Source: Bin87 sp965203855 (GTDB lineage: Bacteria > Chloroflexota > Dehalococcoidia > Lucifugimonadales > UBA3495). From it: a DNA stretch of 64,000 nt. Shown in pieces: positions 50,077-59,218 of the stretch (its first letter is position 1; each line of letters opens with the position of its first letter). A program made the position numbers and the translations under genes. Below the pieces are notes generated by a model. It searched no databases, was not told the DNA's origin, and saw only the letters and a program-made list of their open reading frames with translations. The DNA lies in NCBI GenBank assembly GCA_965203855.1, contig CBDBDN010000009.1, positions 1 through 64,000 of the forward strand, in the 5' to 3' direction.

Positions 50077-51888
50077 TTAGTTGGCGCGTTCCATGCGATA
50101 GGCGATGATAAGGTCGCCTTCCTCAAAGTCGTTGAAGCCTTGCAGGGTGATGCCGCATTCCGTGCCGGCCATGGCCTGGTTGACTTCGTCGCGGAAATGG
50201 CGCAGGCTGCCGATGTCGGTTTCCAGCAGCATAGCGTCATCGCGCATCACGCGCACGGAGCCTTGACGGACGATGCGTCCATCCAGCACGCGGCAGCCGG
50301 CGATGCGGACGCCGCGCCGGCCGGCAAAGATTTCACGCACTTCGGCGCGGCCGACGACAACTTCCTCGTACTCCGGTTCCAGCATACCCAGCCGGGCCTG
50401 CTCGATGTCCTCCAGCAGCCGGTAGATAATCTGGTAGTTGCGGACTTCTACGCCCATCCGGTCGGCGGTGCGCTCGGCGCCGATCTCAAAGCCGACATTG
50501 AACGCCAGCACGATGCCGCCGGAGGCGTAGGCCAGCTGAATGTCGGAATCGCTGACGGAGCCGGAGCCGGCATGGATGACCCGAACCTTGACGTCGCCGT
50601 CCGAAAGCTTCTCTACCGACTGCATTACGGCTTCCACGCTGCCCTGCACATCGGCTTTAAGCACCAGCACCAGTTCTTTGACTTCGCCGGCGTCAATCTG
50701 CTTGACTACATTGTCCAGCGTCAGCACATTGTCCAGAGTGCCCATTGGGGAACGCTGGCCGTGGCGACCGGCCAGCTGGCGGGCGACGCGCTCGGCGCTG
50801 ACAACCCGGAGAATGTCGCCGGCTTCGGGCGTAGCGTTCAGCCCGGTAATTACGGCGGGAGAGCCGGGCAAGACGGCTTTCAGCGTTTCGCCGCGCTCGT
50901 TAGTGATGGCGCGCACACGCCCCCAAGAGCCGCCGGCAACGATTTGATCGCCCACGCGGAGAGTGCCGGTCTGCACCAAGACGGTAGCGGTAGGCCCCCG
51001 GCGGCGGTCCAGAGTGGCTTCCACGATGACGCCGCCGGCGGGCCGTTCCGGGTTGGCCTGGAGTTCCATAATTTCGGCCAGTACGGAAAGGTTTTCCAGC
51101 AGGTCAGCGACGCCGTCGCCGGTCTGCGCGGAAAGCGGCACGGCGATGACATCGCCGCCCCAATCCTCTACCAGCAGGTTGCGCTCGCTGAGCTGCCGCT
51201 TGACGGTTTCCGGCTGGGCGCCGGGCAAGTCCATTTTGTTGATGGCGACAACGATGGGAACTTCGGCGGCGCGGGCGTGCGAGATGGCCTCATCGGTCTG
51301 GGGCATAATGCCGTCATCGGCAGCCACTACCAGCACGGCGATGTCGGTAACGCGCGCGCCCCGGGAACGAATGGCGGTAAAAGCTTCGTGGCCGGGCGTG
51401 TCCAGGAAAGTGATGGCCTGGCCGTTGCGCTGCACCTGGTAAGCGCCGATATGCTGGGTGATGCCGCCGGCCTCTTTTTCGGCTACCGACGACTCCCGGA
51501 TATAGTCCAGCAGGCTGGTCTTGCCGTGGTCAACATGGCCGAGAATGGTAATGACGGGCGGACGGGGGCGCAGCAGCGCCGCGTTTTCGCCGCTGGGGGC
51601 GGCGTTGATGGCGCCGGTAGCGGCGGCGTTTTCGGCAAGGCGGGTACGCACGCCGTAGGCGGCGGCGGCCACTGCGGCCACTTGATGGTCAACCGTCTGG
51701 TTGACGGATACCATAATGCCGTGGCGCATCAGCTGCTTGATGACATCAATATCGGACTGGTCGAGCAGTTCGGCCAGCTCTCTGACGGTCAGGATTTCCG
51801 GCAGCGTGAGCGGCCGGCTGGAGCCGCGGCGCGGCGGCTCGCTGCGGCGGGGCCTTCTGGCGGTCGCCGTGCGTTGTTGAGTTGTCAT
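50077..51888 (-). CDS. infB: Translation initiation factor IF-2
   Basis: The 603-residue GTPase places initiator tRNA on the 30S. It has a compact N-terminal IF2N domain (LTVRELAELLDQSDIDVIKQ), GTP motifs GHVDHGKTSL (residues 117-126), DTPGHEAF and NKMD, and the C-terminal C1/C2 domains ending in GCGITLQG-type fold (GTECGITLQGFNDF). It lacks the long N-terminal linker of many bacteria. GAGGAGG lies upstream of the ATG. Confidence 0.97.
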   Translation of the reverse strand: MTTQQRTATARRPRRSEPPRRGSSRPLTLPEILTVRELAELLDQSDIDVIKQLMRHGIMVSVNQTVDHQVAAVAAAAYGVRTRLAENAAATGAINAAPSGENAALLRPRPPVITILGHVDHGKTSLLDYIRESSVAEKEAGGITQHIGAYQVQRNGQAITFLDTPGHEAFTAIRSRGARVTDIAVLVVAADDGIMPQTDEAISHARAAEVPIVVAINKMDLPGAQPETVKRQLSERNLLVEDWGGDVIAVPLSAQTGDGVADLLENLSVLAEIMELQANPERPAGGVIVEATLDRRRGPTATVLVQTGTLRVGDQIVAGGSWGRVRAITNERGETLKAVLPGSPAVITGLNATPEAGDILRVVSAERVARQLAGRHGQRSPMGTLDNVLTLDNVVKQIDAGEVKELVLVLKADVQGSVEAVMQSVEKLSDGDVKVRVIHAGSGSVSDSDIQLAYASGGIVLAFNVGFEIGAERTADRMGVEVRNYQIIYRLLEDIEQARLGMLEPEYEEVVVGRAEVREIFAGRRGVRIAGCRVLDGRIVRQGSVRVMRDDAMLLETDIGSLRHFRDEVNQAMAGTECGITLQGFNDFEEGDLIIAYRMERAN

Positions 51889-51949
51889 AAATGCAGCCCC
51901 TCCTCAGATCGATAAAGTTGCCGCCGGATTGGTGCGGCCGGCCGGTCAG

Positions 51950-52249
51950 TCAGGGTTGGCCGCCGGCAGCGGCGGATGCGAAAGTTTCCACAAAATACTG
52001 GCGGAGTTCCGCCAGGTTGCGGGCCGAGACGGCAACGGACAGCCGGCGTTCCAGGACGCGTTTGGTCAGCCCTTTTTCCCAGCAGAGGGCCAAGCGGCAG
52101 AGGTAAGCGCCCCGGCCATTCGTGCGCCCGGTTGCGTCCGCCGTCACCGTGCCGTCAGCAGTGCGGACAATCCTAACCAGATCGCCTTTGACCGTTTTAC
52201 GGCCACAGGCGATGCAGCTGCGTTCCGGAATGTGTCCCGCTTTCGGAAT
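51950..52249 (-). CDS. ylxR: YlxR family RNA-binding protein with apparent ATT start
   Basis: The frame encodes PKAGHIPERSCIACGRKT, then LVRIVRTADGTV, then ATGRTNGRGAYLC with CWEKGLTKRVLERRL. This is the YlxR pattern with both cysteine pairs. The first GTG (52147) would delete the N-terminal half including CIAC. Upstream of it there is no ATG, GTG or TTG back to the in-frame nusA TAG, but an ATT at 52249 stands exactly where the family's Met-Pro-Lys start belongs. The gene lies 33 bases after nusA, in the conserved nusA-ylxR-infB order. YlxR is linked to RNase P and ribosome assembly. Confidence 0.8.
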   Translation of the reverse strand: MPKAGHIPERSCIACGRKTVKGDLVRIVRTADGTVTADATGRTNGRGAYLCRLALCWEKGLTKRVLERRLSVAVSARNLAELRQYFVETFASAAAGGQP

Positions 52250-52282
52250 GGCGATGTACCCGCTTGTCCTGGTACTGGTAGT

Positions 52283-54100
52283 CTAGCGGCGTCGGGCGCC
52301 GGGGCCGCGCGCGCCGGGGACATTGCCGCCGCGCCGATTGCCGCCGCCGCGCCGGCGCCGGCCCTCTCCGCCGCGGAAATCCCCTACAATGTCCTCAGCA
52401 AACCGTATTTTGCCGGCATCCGGGGCCAGAGTAGGCAGGTCGGCCAGCAGATCGCCCAGATCATCATCCGCTTCTGCTTCCTCTACATCGGCATCGTAGT
52501 CGGTATCGGCAGCGTCCTCAATGACGTCGTCCAGAGTGAAGCTTTCCAGAGTATCCACACTGATGCCCACCGGCTGCGGCTCGGGTTCAGGCTCCGGTTC
52601 CGGCGCAATGGCGGCGGCGGCGGCTTCCTCGGCGGCAATCAGGGCTTCCAGGGCGGCATCCTCATCGTAGTCGGGAGCCGGCGCGGCGGGCGCAGCTGCC
52701 GCCTCTGCCTCTGTGGTATCGGCGCTCGGAACCGACTGCGTATCGGCAGCGGCGGCGACGGCGTCTGCCGTGTCCATGGCTGCGTCGGGCGTCGGGTCGG
52801 CAACATCGGCTGCGACAGCGGCGGTTTCTATGGCGGCGTCTGCGACAACAACCTCTGCGGAAGCGGTCGTCTCCGGCAGGATTTCGGCCACGGGGACGGT
52901 TTCGTCTGCGGCCACGGCGGGGATAGCGGTTTCGTCCGCCGTTTGCGTTGCGTCCGTGACAGCGGCTTGGGCGGCTTGGGCGGCGGCGCGTTGTGCGGCC
53001 AAGCGCTGGGCTTCGGCGGTGCGAGCGGCGCGCAGTTCGTTCCACTGCTCGACGTTTTTGATGTCCAGCCGCCAGCCGGTAAGCCGGGCGGCGAGTCGGG
53101 CGTTCTGTCCGTCCCGGCCAATGGCCAAGGACATTTGGGTTTCGGGAACGACTACATAAGCGGTGTTTTCGTCGGCGTCAATCTCAACATTGCCAACGTC
53201 GGCGGGGCTGAGGGCTCTGGCAATCAGCACCTGGGGGTTGGCGTCCCATTCAATGACGTCGATTTTTTCGCCTTGCAGTTCGTTGACGATGCTCTGGATG
53301 CGGTTGCCGCGCAGTCCGATGCAGGAACCTACCGGGTCAACGCCCTCCTGGTGGGTAGCGACGGCGATTTTGCTGCGGATGCCGGGGTCGCGGGCGACGG
53401 CGCGGATTTCGACGGTGCCGTTGCTGATTTCGGGGACTTCGAATTCCATCAGCCGGCGTAGCAGGTCGCGGTGGGTGCGGCTGACGATGACTTCGGGGCC
53501 GCGCTGGGTTTGCTGCACTTCCACCAGCAGCACTTTGAGGTTCTGGCCTTTGCGGTAACGCTCGTTGCCGACCTGGTTCTCCGAGCGCATTATGCCCCGG
53601 GCGCGGTTCTGGTTCTGCGCCTGATGCGGGCTGAGGTTGACGAACACGACGCCCTTTTCAATGCTTTCAATGCTGCTGCTGACCAGCTCGCCCTGATAGT
53701 CGGAGTATTCCTTAAAGATTTTATCGCGCTCGGCGTCGCGGAGCCGTTGCAGGATAACCTGGCGCGCCGTCTGCGCGGCGATGCGGCTGGCGTCGTGGGG
53801 AACTTCCTCGGACTCGGCGATTTCCTCGCCGATAGTGATGCCGGGACGGATGGACTGGGCTTCGGCCAGGCTGACTTCGGTTTCCGGGAATTCAACTTCC
53901 TCAACGACGGTGCGGAGGGCAAAGATGCTGATGTCGCCGGTATTGGGGTTGAGTTTTACGGAGAGGTTCTGCCCGCCGGCCGGGTCATCCCGGCGGAAAG
54001 CGGAAGCGAGGGCAACTTCAATGGCGCTGAGCACCTGGTCTTTGGCCAGGCCGCGCTCAGCGGACAGCTGATTCAACGCCATCATGAAATCGCTTTTCAT
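52283..54100 (-). CDS. nusA: Transcription factor NusA with long acidic and Arg/Gly-rich C-terminal tail
   Basis: The N-terminal about 357 residues are a normal NusA: RNA polymerase-binding domain, S1 (about 135-200), KH1 and KH2 (GSCIGLRGNRIQSI, LAIGRDGQNARLAARLTGW). The other about 245 residues are extra. First comes a very Ala-rich acidic region, then a Pro-Glu run (EPEPEPEP), then a Gly/Arg-rich end (GGEGRRRRGGGNRRGG). GGAGG sits six bases before the ATG. NusA controls pausing, termination and antitermination. rimP, which usually precedes nusA, is absent here. Confidence 0.96.
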   Translation of the reverse strand: MKSDFMMALNQLSAERGLAKDQVLSAIEVALASAFRRDDPAGGQNLSVKLNPNTGDISIFALRTVVEEVEFPETEVSLAEAQSIRPGITIGEEIAESEEVPHDASRIAAQTARQVILQRLRDAERDKIFKEYSDYQGELVSSSIESIEKGVVFVNLSPHQAQNQNRARGIMRSENQVGNERYRKGQNLKVLLVEVQQTQRGPEVIVSRTHRDLLRRLMEFEVPEISNGTVEIRAVARDPGIRSKIAVATHQEGVDPVGSCIGLRGNRIQSIVNELQGEKIDVIEWDANPQVLIARALSPADVGNVEIDADENTAYVVVPETQMSLAIGRDGQNARLAARLTGWRLDIKNVEQWNELRAARTAEAQRLAAQRAAAQAAQAAVTDATQTADETAIPAVAADETVPVAEILPETTASAEVVVADAAIETAAVAADVADPTPDAAMDTADAVAAAADTQSVPSADTTEAEAAAAPAAPAPDYDEDAALEALIAAEEAAAAAIAPEPEPEPEPQPVGISVDTLESFTLDDVIEDAADTDYDADVEEAEADDDLGDLLADLPTLAPDAGKIRFAEDIVGDFRGGEGRRRRGGGNRRGGNVPGARGPGARRR

Positions 54101-54164
54101 CGTGGCCTCCGCGTTTTGAGTAAGCGCTTGCTAGTTCATTCATTCCGCCCGGGGCGGCTTACAA

Positions 54165-54188
54165 TAAGAAAGCGGGTTACGCCCCGCT
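54165..54188 (-). terminator. Attenuator-like hairpin in the nusA leader
   Basis: On the minus strand AGCGGG pairs with CCCGCT around a six-base loop and is followed by TTCTTATTG. It lies in the 169-base leader between the promoter and nusA, where NusA autoregulation is known in other bacteria. Confidence 0.45.
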
Positions 54189-54275
54189 CTCCAATAATAA
54201 ACCTGCGCTGCGGACGGCGCACGCCGGCTTGGGCCGGCCAAGCGCGCTATCCCGCAGTCGGGCGTTATTTGGCGA

Positions 54276-54304
54276 ATTATAGCACGGCCTGACGGCGGGG
54301 GCAA
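54276..54304 (-). promoter_or_regulatory. Promoter of the nusA operon
   Basis: On the minus strand TTGCCC (54304-54299), a 17-base spacer and TATAAT (54281-54276) preceded by TGC. The predicted +1 near 54269 gives a 169-base leader. The same TTGCCC-17 arrangement precedes the inositol-monophosphatase-like gene. Confidence 0.65.
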
Positions 54305-54356
54305 TACTGCGACCGGGCGCCGGCGTACAAAATGCGCCGTTTCGCGGGGGGGCGAT

Positions 54357-54555
54357 TTTACACCGATGGACAGGATGGACGGGATTAGGGGGCGTGTGAT
54401 GGCATGGATGAACGGGATGAATGGGGATTTTGGTTCCTGTGGGGTTGGATTCCGGCTTGCGCCGGAATGACGGTGTAGGGGCCGGAATGACGGTCTAGGG
54501 ACCGGAATGACGGTGTAAGGGCTGGAATGATGGCGTGGGGGTGGAATGACGATTT
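54357..54555. repeat. Motif B plus composite repeat arm and tail, locus 7
   Basis: Motif B begins at 54357 (TTTTACACCGATGGACAGGA). The companion segment GGCATGGATGAACGGGATG lies near 54402, and the right arm at 54448-54473 (GATTCCGGCTTGCGCCGGAA and on). The tail has about four units of 18-20 bp with TGTAGGGGCC-type spacers. No left arm is present, so the B segment stands where the left half of the head would be. Confidence 0.85.
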
Positions 54556-54614
54556 AATGGGATGTGGTGGTACATTATGCAGCGACAAAACGCGAATGCG
54601 GCCAGGAGGTTCGT

Positions 54615-56252
54615 ATGTCCATAACCAGTTTGACGCGCAGCGCCGTTCAGTCCCGGAACGGGGTGGTCTGCTCCGATTCGCCGTTGGCGGCGGCGGCCGG
54701 CTTGCGGGTGTTGCAGGACGGCGGCACCGCTTTTGACGCCGCATTGGCAGTAGCCGCCGTAGAGTGCGTTACCATCGTGCCGATGTGCGGGCTGGGCGGC
54801 GATTCGTTCATCCTGGCTTATGATGCCGCTGCGGACAAAGTTGCCAATATCAACAGCAGCGGCGCGGCGGCGTCCGGCGCAACGGCGGAGTACTACCGGA
54901 ATCAGGGGCTGGCGCTGATGCCGATTGCGGGGCCGCATTCGGTGTCCGTGCCGGGCGAGGCGGCGGCGTGGGAGGCGCTGCACCGGAACTTTGGCACGAT
55001 GCCTTTCGCCGAGCTGCTGGCGCCGGCCATCGGATACGCCGAGGACGGGTTTCCGGTGCCGGCCCGCATCGCCCGCGTCTTTGCCGGCAATGCCGAACTG
55101 CTGGCCCGCTTTACGGCAACTGCCGACATCTATCTGAACCGCAGCGGCCGGCCGCCCCGGGAGGGCGAGGTTCTGGTCAACAAAGACCTGGCCGGCGTCA
55201 TCCGGCTGGTTGCCGAGGGCGGCGCCGACGCTTTCTATCGCAGCGCGCTGACGGAGCGGCTGGTGGACGGCCTGAACCGCGCCGCCGGGCTTGACCTGTT
55301 CACGCGGGACGATTTTGCGGGGCATCACGCCGAAGTCGGCGAACCTATTAGCACGCCATACCGGGAGCATACGGTCTATCAGACCCGGCCGCCGTCGCAG
55401 GGGTTCCTGCTGCTGGAGATGCTGAACATCGTCGGCGGGCATGACTTGTCATCAATGACGCCCAACTCGGCGGATTCCATACATCTGCTGGTAGAGGCCA
55501 AGAAAATTGCCTATTCGGACCGGAATCGGCTGGCCGGCGACCCGGATTTTGTGGACTGGCCGCTGGACGGGCTGCTGTCGGCGGAATACGCTGATCTGCG
55601 GCGCGACCAGATACACCCGTTCCGGGCCGGTGCCGAAGTGCGTCCGCTGACTCCGGTCAACGGCAGCGGCGATACGACCTATTTCTGCGTCGTGGACGGG
55701 AAAGGCAACGCCATCAGCTGGATACACAGCCTGTCCAACGCGTTTGGCTCCGGCCTGGCCGCGCCGGGAACCGGAGTGCTGTTCAACAACCGGGCCGGCC
55801 GGGGCTTCAGCCTGGACGACGGGCATCCCAATGTCATTGCGCCGGGCAAGCGCACGATGCACACGCTGAACTGCTACCTAACCACGGTGAACGGAGAGGC
55901 GGCGATGGTCGGCGGCACGCCCGGCGGCGATTTCCAGCCCCAATGCGGCATCCAGATGCTGACCAAGTTGATTGACGGCGGGCTGCCGCCGCAGGATGCG
56001 GTGGAGTCGCCCCGCTGGCACAGCTTTCCCGGCACGGATCCGGCAACCGTCAACCGGCCCGGAGAGCTGCGGGTTGAAGCGGGAATGTCGGACGACACCA
56101 TCCGCGACTTGACACGGATGGGGCATAGTGTGGTGCAGAACCCGCTGGGCGCCTATCACGGCGTAGTGCAGCTGATTGTGCGCGACCGGCAGCGGGGAAC
56201 ACTGATAGGGGCGTCGGATCCGCGCGGGGATGGGCAGGCAGTGGGGTACTGA
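54615..56252 (+). CDS. Gamma-glutamyltransferase family protein
   Basis: The 545-residue Ntn-hydrolase would self-cleave to two subunits. The cleavage/nucleophile Thr is T354 in NGSGDTTYFCVVD. Other landmarks are GGTAFDAALAVAAVECVT, MCGLGGDSFILAYD, and GGTPGGDFQPQ near the end. It may act on glutathione or other gamma-glutamyl compounds; some relatives are cephalosporin acylase-like. No signal peptide is visible, unlike periplasmic GGT. ATG 54615 has AGGAGG five bases upstream. Confidence 0.92.
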   Translation: MSITSLTRSAVQSRNGVVCSDSPLAAAAGLRVLQDGGTAFDAALAVAAVECVTIVPMCGLGGDSFILAYDAAADKVANINSSGAAASGATAEYYRNQGLALMPIAGPHSVSVPGEAAAWEALHRNFGTMPFAELLAPAIGYAEDGFPVPARIARVFAGNAELLARFTATADIYLNRSGRPPREGEVLVNKDLAGVIRLVAEGGADAFYRSALTERLVDGLNRAAGLDLFTRDDFAGHHAEVGEPISTPYREHTVYQTRPPSQGFLLLEMLNIVGGHDLSSMTPNSADSIHLLVEAKKIAYSDRNRLAGDPDFVDWPLDGLLSAEYADLRRDQIHPFRAGAEVRPLTPVNGSGDTTYFCVVDGKGNAISWIHSLSNAFGSGLAAPGTGVLFNNRAGRGFSLDDGHPNVIAPGKRTMHTLNCYLTTVNGEAAMVGGTPGGDFQPQCGIQMLTKLIDGGLPPQDAVESPRWHSFPGTDPATVNRPGELRVEAGMSDDTIRDLTRMGHSVVQNPLGAYHGVVQLIVRDRQRGTLIGASDPRGDGQAVGY

Positions 56253-56312
56253 CCGGGATGGGGCGGTAAGCCCGTCGCTGCGGCGTAAGTCGGAGTTTGG
56301 GAAAGACGGCTG

Positions 56313-56440
56313 GATTCCGGCTTGCGCCGGAATGACGGTTAGGGGTTTGGAATGACGGTTGGGGGTTGGAATGACGGTCATGGGTTGGGATGGCGAATAT
56401 CGGGCCGGAATGACGGTCGGGGGGGTGGAATGACGGTAAT
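56313..56440. repeat. Composite repeat arm and tail, locus 8
   Basis: Right arm 56313-56338 is intact; no left arm is seen. The tail has units at 19-20 bp with TTAGGGGTTT- and TTGGGGGTT-type spacers, one double-length unit, and ends at the hpt stop. Confidence 0.83.
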
Positions 56441-56450
56441 AGGAAAAGGG

Positions 56451-56987
56451 CTATTCGGCGGTAAAGCGATAGACGGCCGGCAGGGTACGGTAGCGTTCAT
56501 CCAGGTCCATCCCGTAGCCGACGACGAAGTGGTTGGGGATGGTAAAGCCGACGTAGTCGTACTGGACGGGGACGGCGCGCCGTTCCGGTTTGTCCAGCAG
56601 GGTGCAGTAGCGCACGGAGGCCGGGGACATTGCGCCGATGTGCGCTTTGACGGCAACGCAGGTATGGCCGGTGTCGGCGATGTCGTCCACAACCAGGATG
56701 TGCCGGCCGGCGATGCTGCCGGGTTGCAGTGTGCTGAACGGGATGTGCACCGCGCCTGACGATTGAGTGCCGGCGCCGTAGCTGCTGGCGCGCAGGTATT
56801 CTACTTGCAGGACTTCAGTCTGCATGGCCCGCGCCAGGTCGGATGTGAACACCGCGGCGCCTTTGAGGATGCAGACCAGTATCAGCCCCAGGCCGTCATA
56901 ATCGCGGTCAATTTGGCCGGCCAGCCGGGCGACGCCATCCTGCAGCTGGGCTTCGTCAATCAGGATGGACAAGCCGTCGTGAGGCAT
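56451..56987 (-). CDS. hpt: Hypoxanthine phosphoribosyltransferase
   Basis: The 178-residue purine salvage enzyme has the PRPP motif ILVVDDIADTG near residue 97, ILKGAAVF near 40, and the FTIPNHFVVGYGMD purine-site stretch. It converts hypoxanthine or guanine to IMP or GMP. It begins five bases after gyrB and is probably co-transcribed. Confidence 0.95.
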   Translation of the reverse strand: MPHDGLSILIDEAQLQDGVARLAGQIDRDYDGLGLILVCILKGAAVFTSDLARAMQTEVLQVEYLRASSYGAGTQSSGAVHIPFSTLQPGSIAGRHILVVDDIADTGHTCVAVKAHIGAMSPASVRYCTLLDKPERRAVPVQYDYVGFTIPNHFVVGYGMDLDERYRTLPAVYRFTAE

Positions 56988-56992
56988 TGGGG

Positions 56993-58990
56993 TTAGATGT
57001 CCAGGTTCTGCACTTCGGTAGCGTAGCGCTGGATAAAGCTTTTGCGGGGCGCGACCTGCTCGCCCATCAGCATCGTGAATATGCTGTCGGTGTCAACCGG
57101 GTCGTCCAGGCCGTCCAGGTCGCTGATGCTGACGCGGAGCATTTTGCGGGTTTCCGGGTTCATCGTGGTGTCCCAAAGCTGGTCGGCGTTCATTTCGCCC
57201 AAGCCTTTGTAACGCTGGACGGAAGGTTCGGAGCGGGCGGTGGACATTCGCCTGATTAGCGTTTCCTTATCGTCCTCGCTGTAAGCGTAGGCGATGCTGC
57301 GGCCACGCTGCACGCGGTACAGGGGCGGCTGGGCGATGTAGAGAAAGCCGCCGTCGATAAGGGGGCGCATCCGGCGGTAGAAATAGGTCAGGATGAGAGT
57401 GCGGATGTGGGAGCCGTCGACGTCGGCGTCGGTCATAATGATGATGCGGTGGTAGCGGAGTTTGGCGAGGTCAAAGGCGTCGCCTTCGCCGGTGCCGACG
57501 GCGGAAATCATTGCGCGGATTTCCTCGTGGCTGAGGATGCGTTCCACTTTGTCCAAGAACCGTTCCACATTGAGGATTTTGCCTTTGAGGGGGAGGATGG
57601 CCTGGAATTGGCGGTCGCGGCCCATTTTGGCGGAGCCGCCGGCGGATTCGCCCTCTACGATGTAGAGTTCCGATTTGGCGGGGTCGCGCTCGGCGCAGTC
57701 GGCCAGTTTGCCGGGCAGTGATGAACCGTCCAGGGCGTTTTTGCGGAGCACGAGGTCGCGGGCGCGGCGGGCGGCTTCCCGGGCGGCATGGTTGGTCTGG
57801 ACTTTTTCCAGGATGCCTTTGGCGGCGGTAGGGTTCTCCTCTAGGAAGCGGGTCAGGCCCTCAGCGGTGGCGGCTTCCACGCGGCTGCGGATTTCGGGGT
57901 TGCTGAGCTTGTTTTTGGTCTGCCCCTCAAACTGCGGGTCGCCCAGCTTGACGCTGACCACGGCGACCAGGCCGCCGCGCGTATCCTCGCCGCTGAAAGA
58001 ATCTTTGGGGTCTTTGAAAAAGCCCTGCTTGCCGGCGTAGTCGTTGAGGGCGCGGGTGAGGGCCGAGCGGAATCCGGTGAGATGGGTGCCGCCCTCCGGG
58101 GTAAGGATGCAGTTGGCAAAAGTGCGTTCATCGGCGGCCAGGTTGTCGTGGCCGTCGGTGTGATGGAACTGGAAAGCGACTTCGACGTCGGCGTCCTCGG
58201 CGATGCGCTGGTAGTAGAACGGTTCGGGCATCACGATGTTGCGCTTGCGGTTGATGTTGCGGACCATACTGGCGACGCCGGTATCAAAGAAAAAGCAGCG
58301 TTCAATGTCGCCGTTGCGGGCCTCCTCATGGAATTCGCTGACCAGGCAGATTTCCAGCCCTTTGTTGAGGTAGGCGGCCTGGCGGAGAGTAGCGACCAGG
58401 CGTCCGAAGTCGTAGCTGATTTCGGGGAAAATGTCGGGGTCGGCGTAGTAGGTTACGCGGGTGCCTTGCCGATTGACGCGCTGGTGCTTGACCAGGTCGG
58501 ATACGGGGTTGCCGCGGGAGTAGTCTTGGGTGTAGCGGACGCCGCCGCGGCAGATTTCGGCGTGGAGTTTGGAGGCGAGGGCGTTGACGACGGAGGCGCC
58601 GACGCCGTGCAGTCCGCCGGAGACTTTATAGGCGCCGCCGTCGAACTTGCCGCCGGCGTGGAGGGTAGTCATCACGGTTTCCAGGCCGGAGACGCCGGTA
58701 TCGGGGTGGAGGTCCACCGGGATGCCGCGTCCGTTGTCGGAAACGGAAACGGCGCCGTCGCGGGCAATCTGCACCAGGATGCGGTCGCAGTACCCGGCGA
58801 GGGCTTCGTCAACCGCGTTATCCAGCAGTTCCTTAATAAGATGATGCAGGCCGTCAACGCCGGTGCTGCCGATGTACATACCGGGGCGAACCCGGACGGC
58901 TTCCAGCCCTTTCAGCACCTGGATGTTGTCGGAAGTGTATTCGGACGGCGCTTCCACGCCGATCGCTGCGATTTGCTGCGCCACCACCAT
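56993..58990 (-). CDS. gyrB: DNA gyrase subunit B
   Basis: The 665-residue type II topoisomerase subunit has EAVRVRPGMYIGSTGVDGLHHL, the GHKL ATPase motifs DNGRGIPVD and GGLHGVGASVVNAL, the TOPRIM motifs IVEGESAGGSA and DADVDGSHI, and ends near RYKGLGEMNADQLW and the Q/RKSFIQR tail. It is slightly longer than minimal GyrB. CGGAG lies 12 bases before the ATG. hpt follows at five bases. Confidence 0.96.
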   Translation of the reverse strand: MVVAQQIAAIGVEAPSEYTSDNIQVLKGLEAVRVRPGMYIGSTGVDGLHHLIKELLDNAVDEALAGYCDRILVQIARDGAVSVSDNGRGIPVDLHPDTGVSGLETVMTTLHAGGKFDGGAYKVSGGLHGVGASVVNALASKLHAEICRGGVRYTQDYSRGNPVSDLVKHQRVNRQGTRVTYYADPDIFPEISYDFGRLVATLRQAAYLNKGLEICLVSEFHEEARNGDIERCFFFDTGVASMVRNINRKRNIVMPEPFYYQRIAEDADVEVAFQFHHTDGHDNLAADERTFANCILTPEGGTHLTGFRSALTRALNDYAGKQGFFKDPKDSFSGEDTRGGLVAVVSVKLGDPQFEGQTKNKLSNPEIRSRVEAATAEGLTRFLEENPTAAKGILEKVQTNHAAREAARRARDLVLRKNALDGSSLPGKLADCAERDPAKSELYIVEGESAGGSAKMGRDRQFQAILPLKGKILNVERFLDKVERILSHEEIRAMISAVGTGEGDAFDLAKLRYHRIIIMTDADVDGSHIRTLILTYFYRRMRPLIDGGFLYIAQPPLYRVQRGRSIAYAYSEDDKETLIRRMSTARSEPSVQRYKGLGEMNADQLWDTTMNPETRKMLRVSISDLDGLDDPVDTDSIFTMLMGEQVAPRKSFIQRYATEVQNLDI

Positions 58991-59105
58991 ATTCTGAATG
59001 CTCCGCTGTGTTAAATCAGGCTTGCCATCTCGGAAAATCTATTCGGAAAACCTATGATGGAGGCCGGCTCGCGATGCCCGCAATCGGCTGCTGCCCGCAG
59101 TTCCG

Positions 59106-59111
59106 ATTATA
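59106..59111 (-). promoter_or_regulatory. Possible gyrB -10 element
   Basis: A perfect TATAAT on the minus strand lies 109 bases before the predicted leader end at gyrB. No -35 or extended -10 supports it. Confidence 0.3.
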
Positions 59112-59218
59112 CCCGATATAGCGCTGGCCTGCTACCGCATGGGATGCCGGTTTGGGGCAATTCCGGGTAGCGGCGGCAGCAGCGGGCTTGGCGGAACCAG
59201 CGGCGTCAACTAGCGGCA

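Noticed and set aside
50140..53461. Two long plus-strand frames (591 and 510 codons) opposite infB and nusA
   Set aside because: They mirror the codon pattern of infB and nusA, are glycine-rich and histidine-rich without motifs, and have no ribosome binding site.
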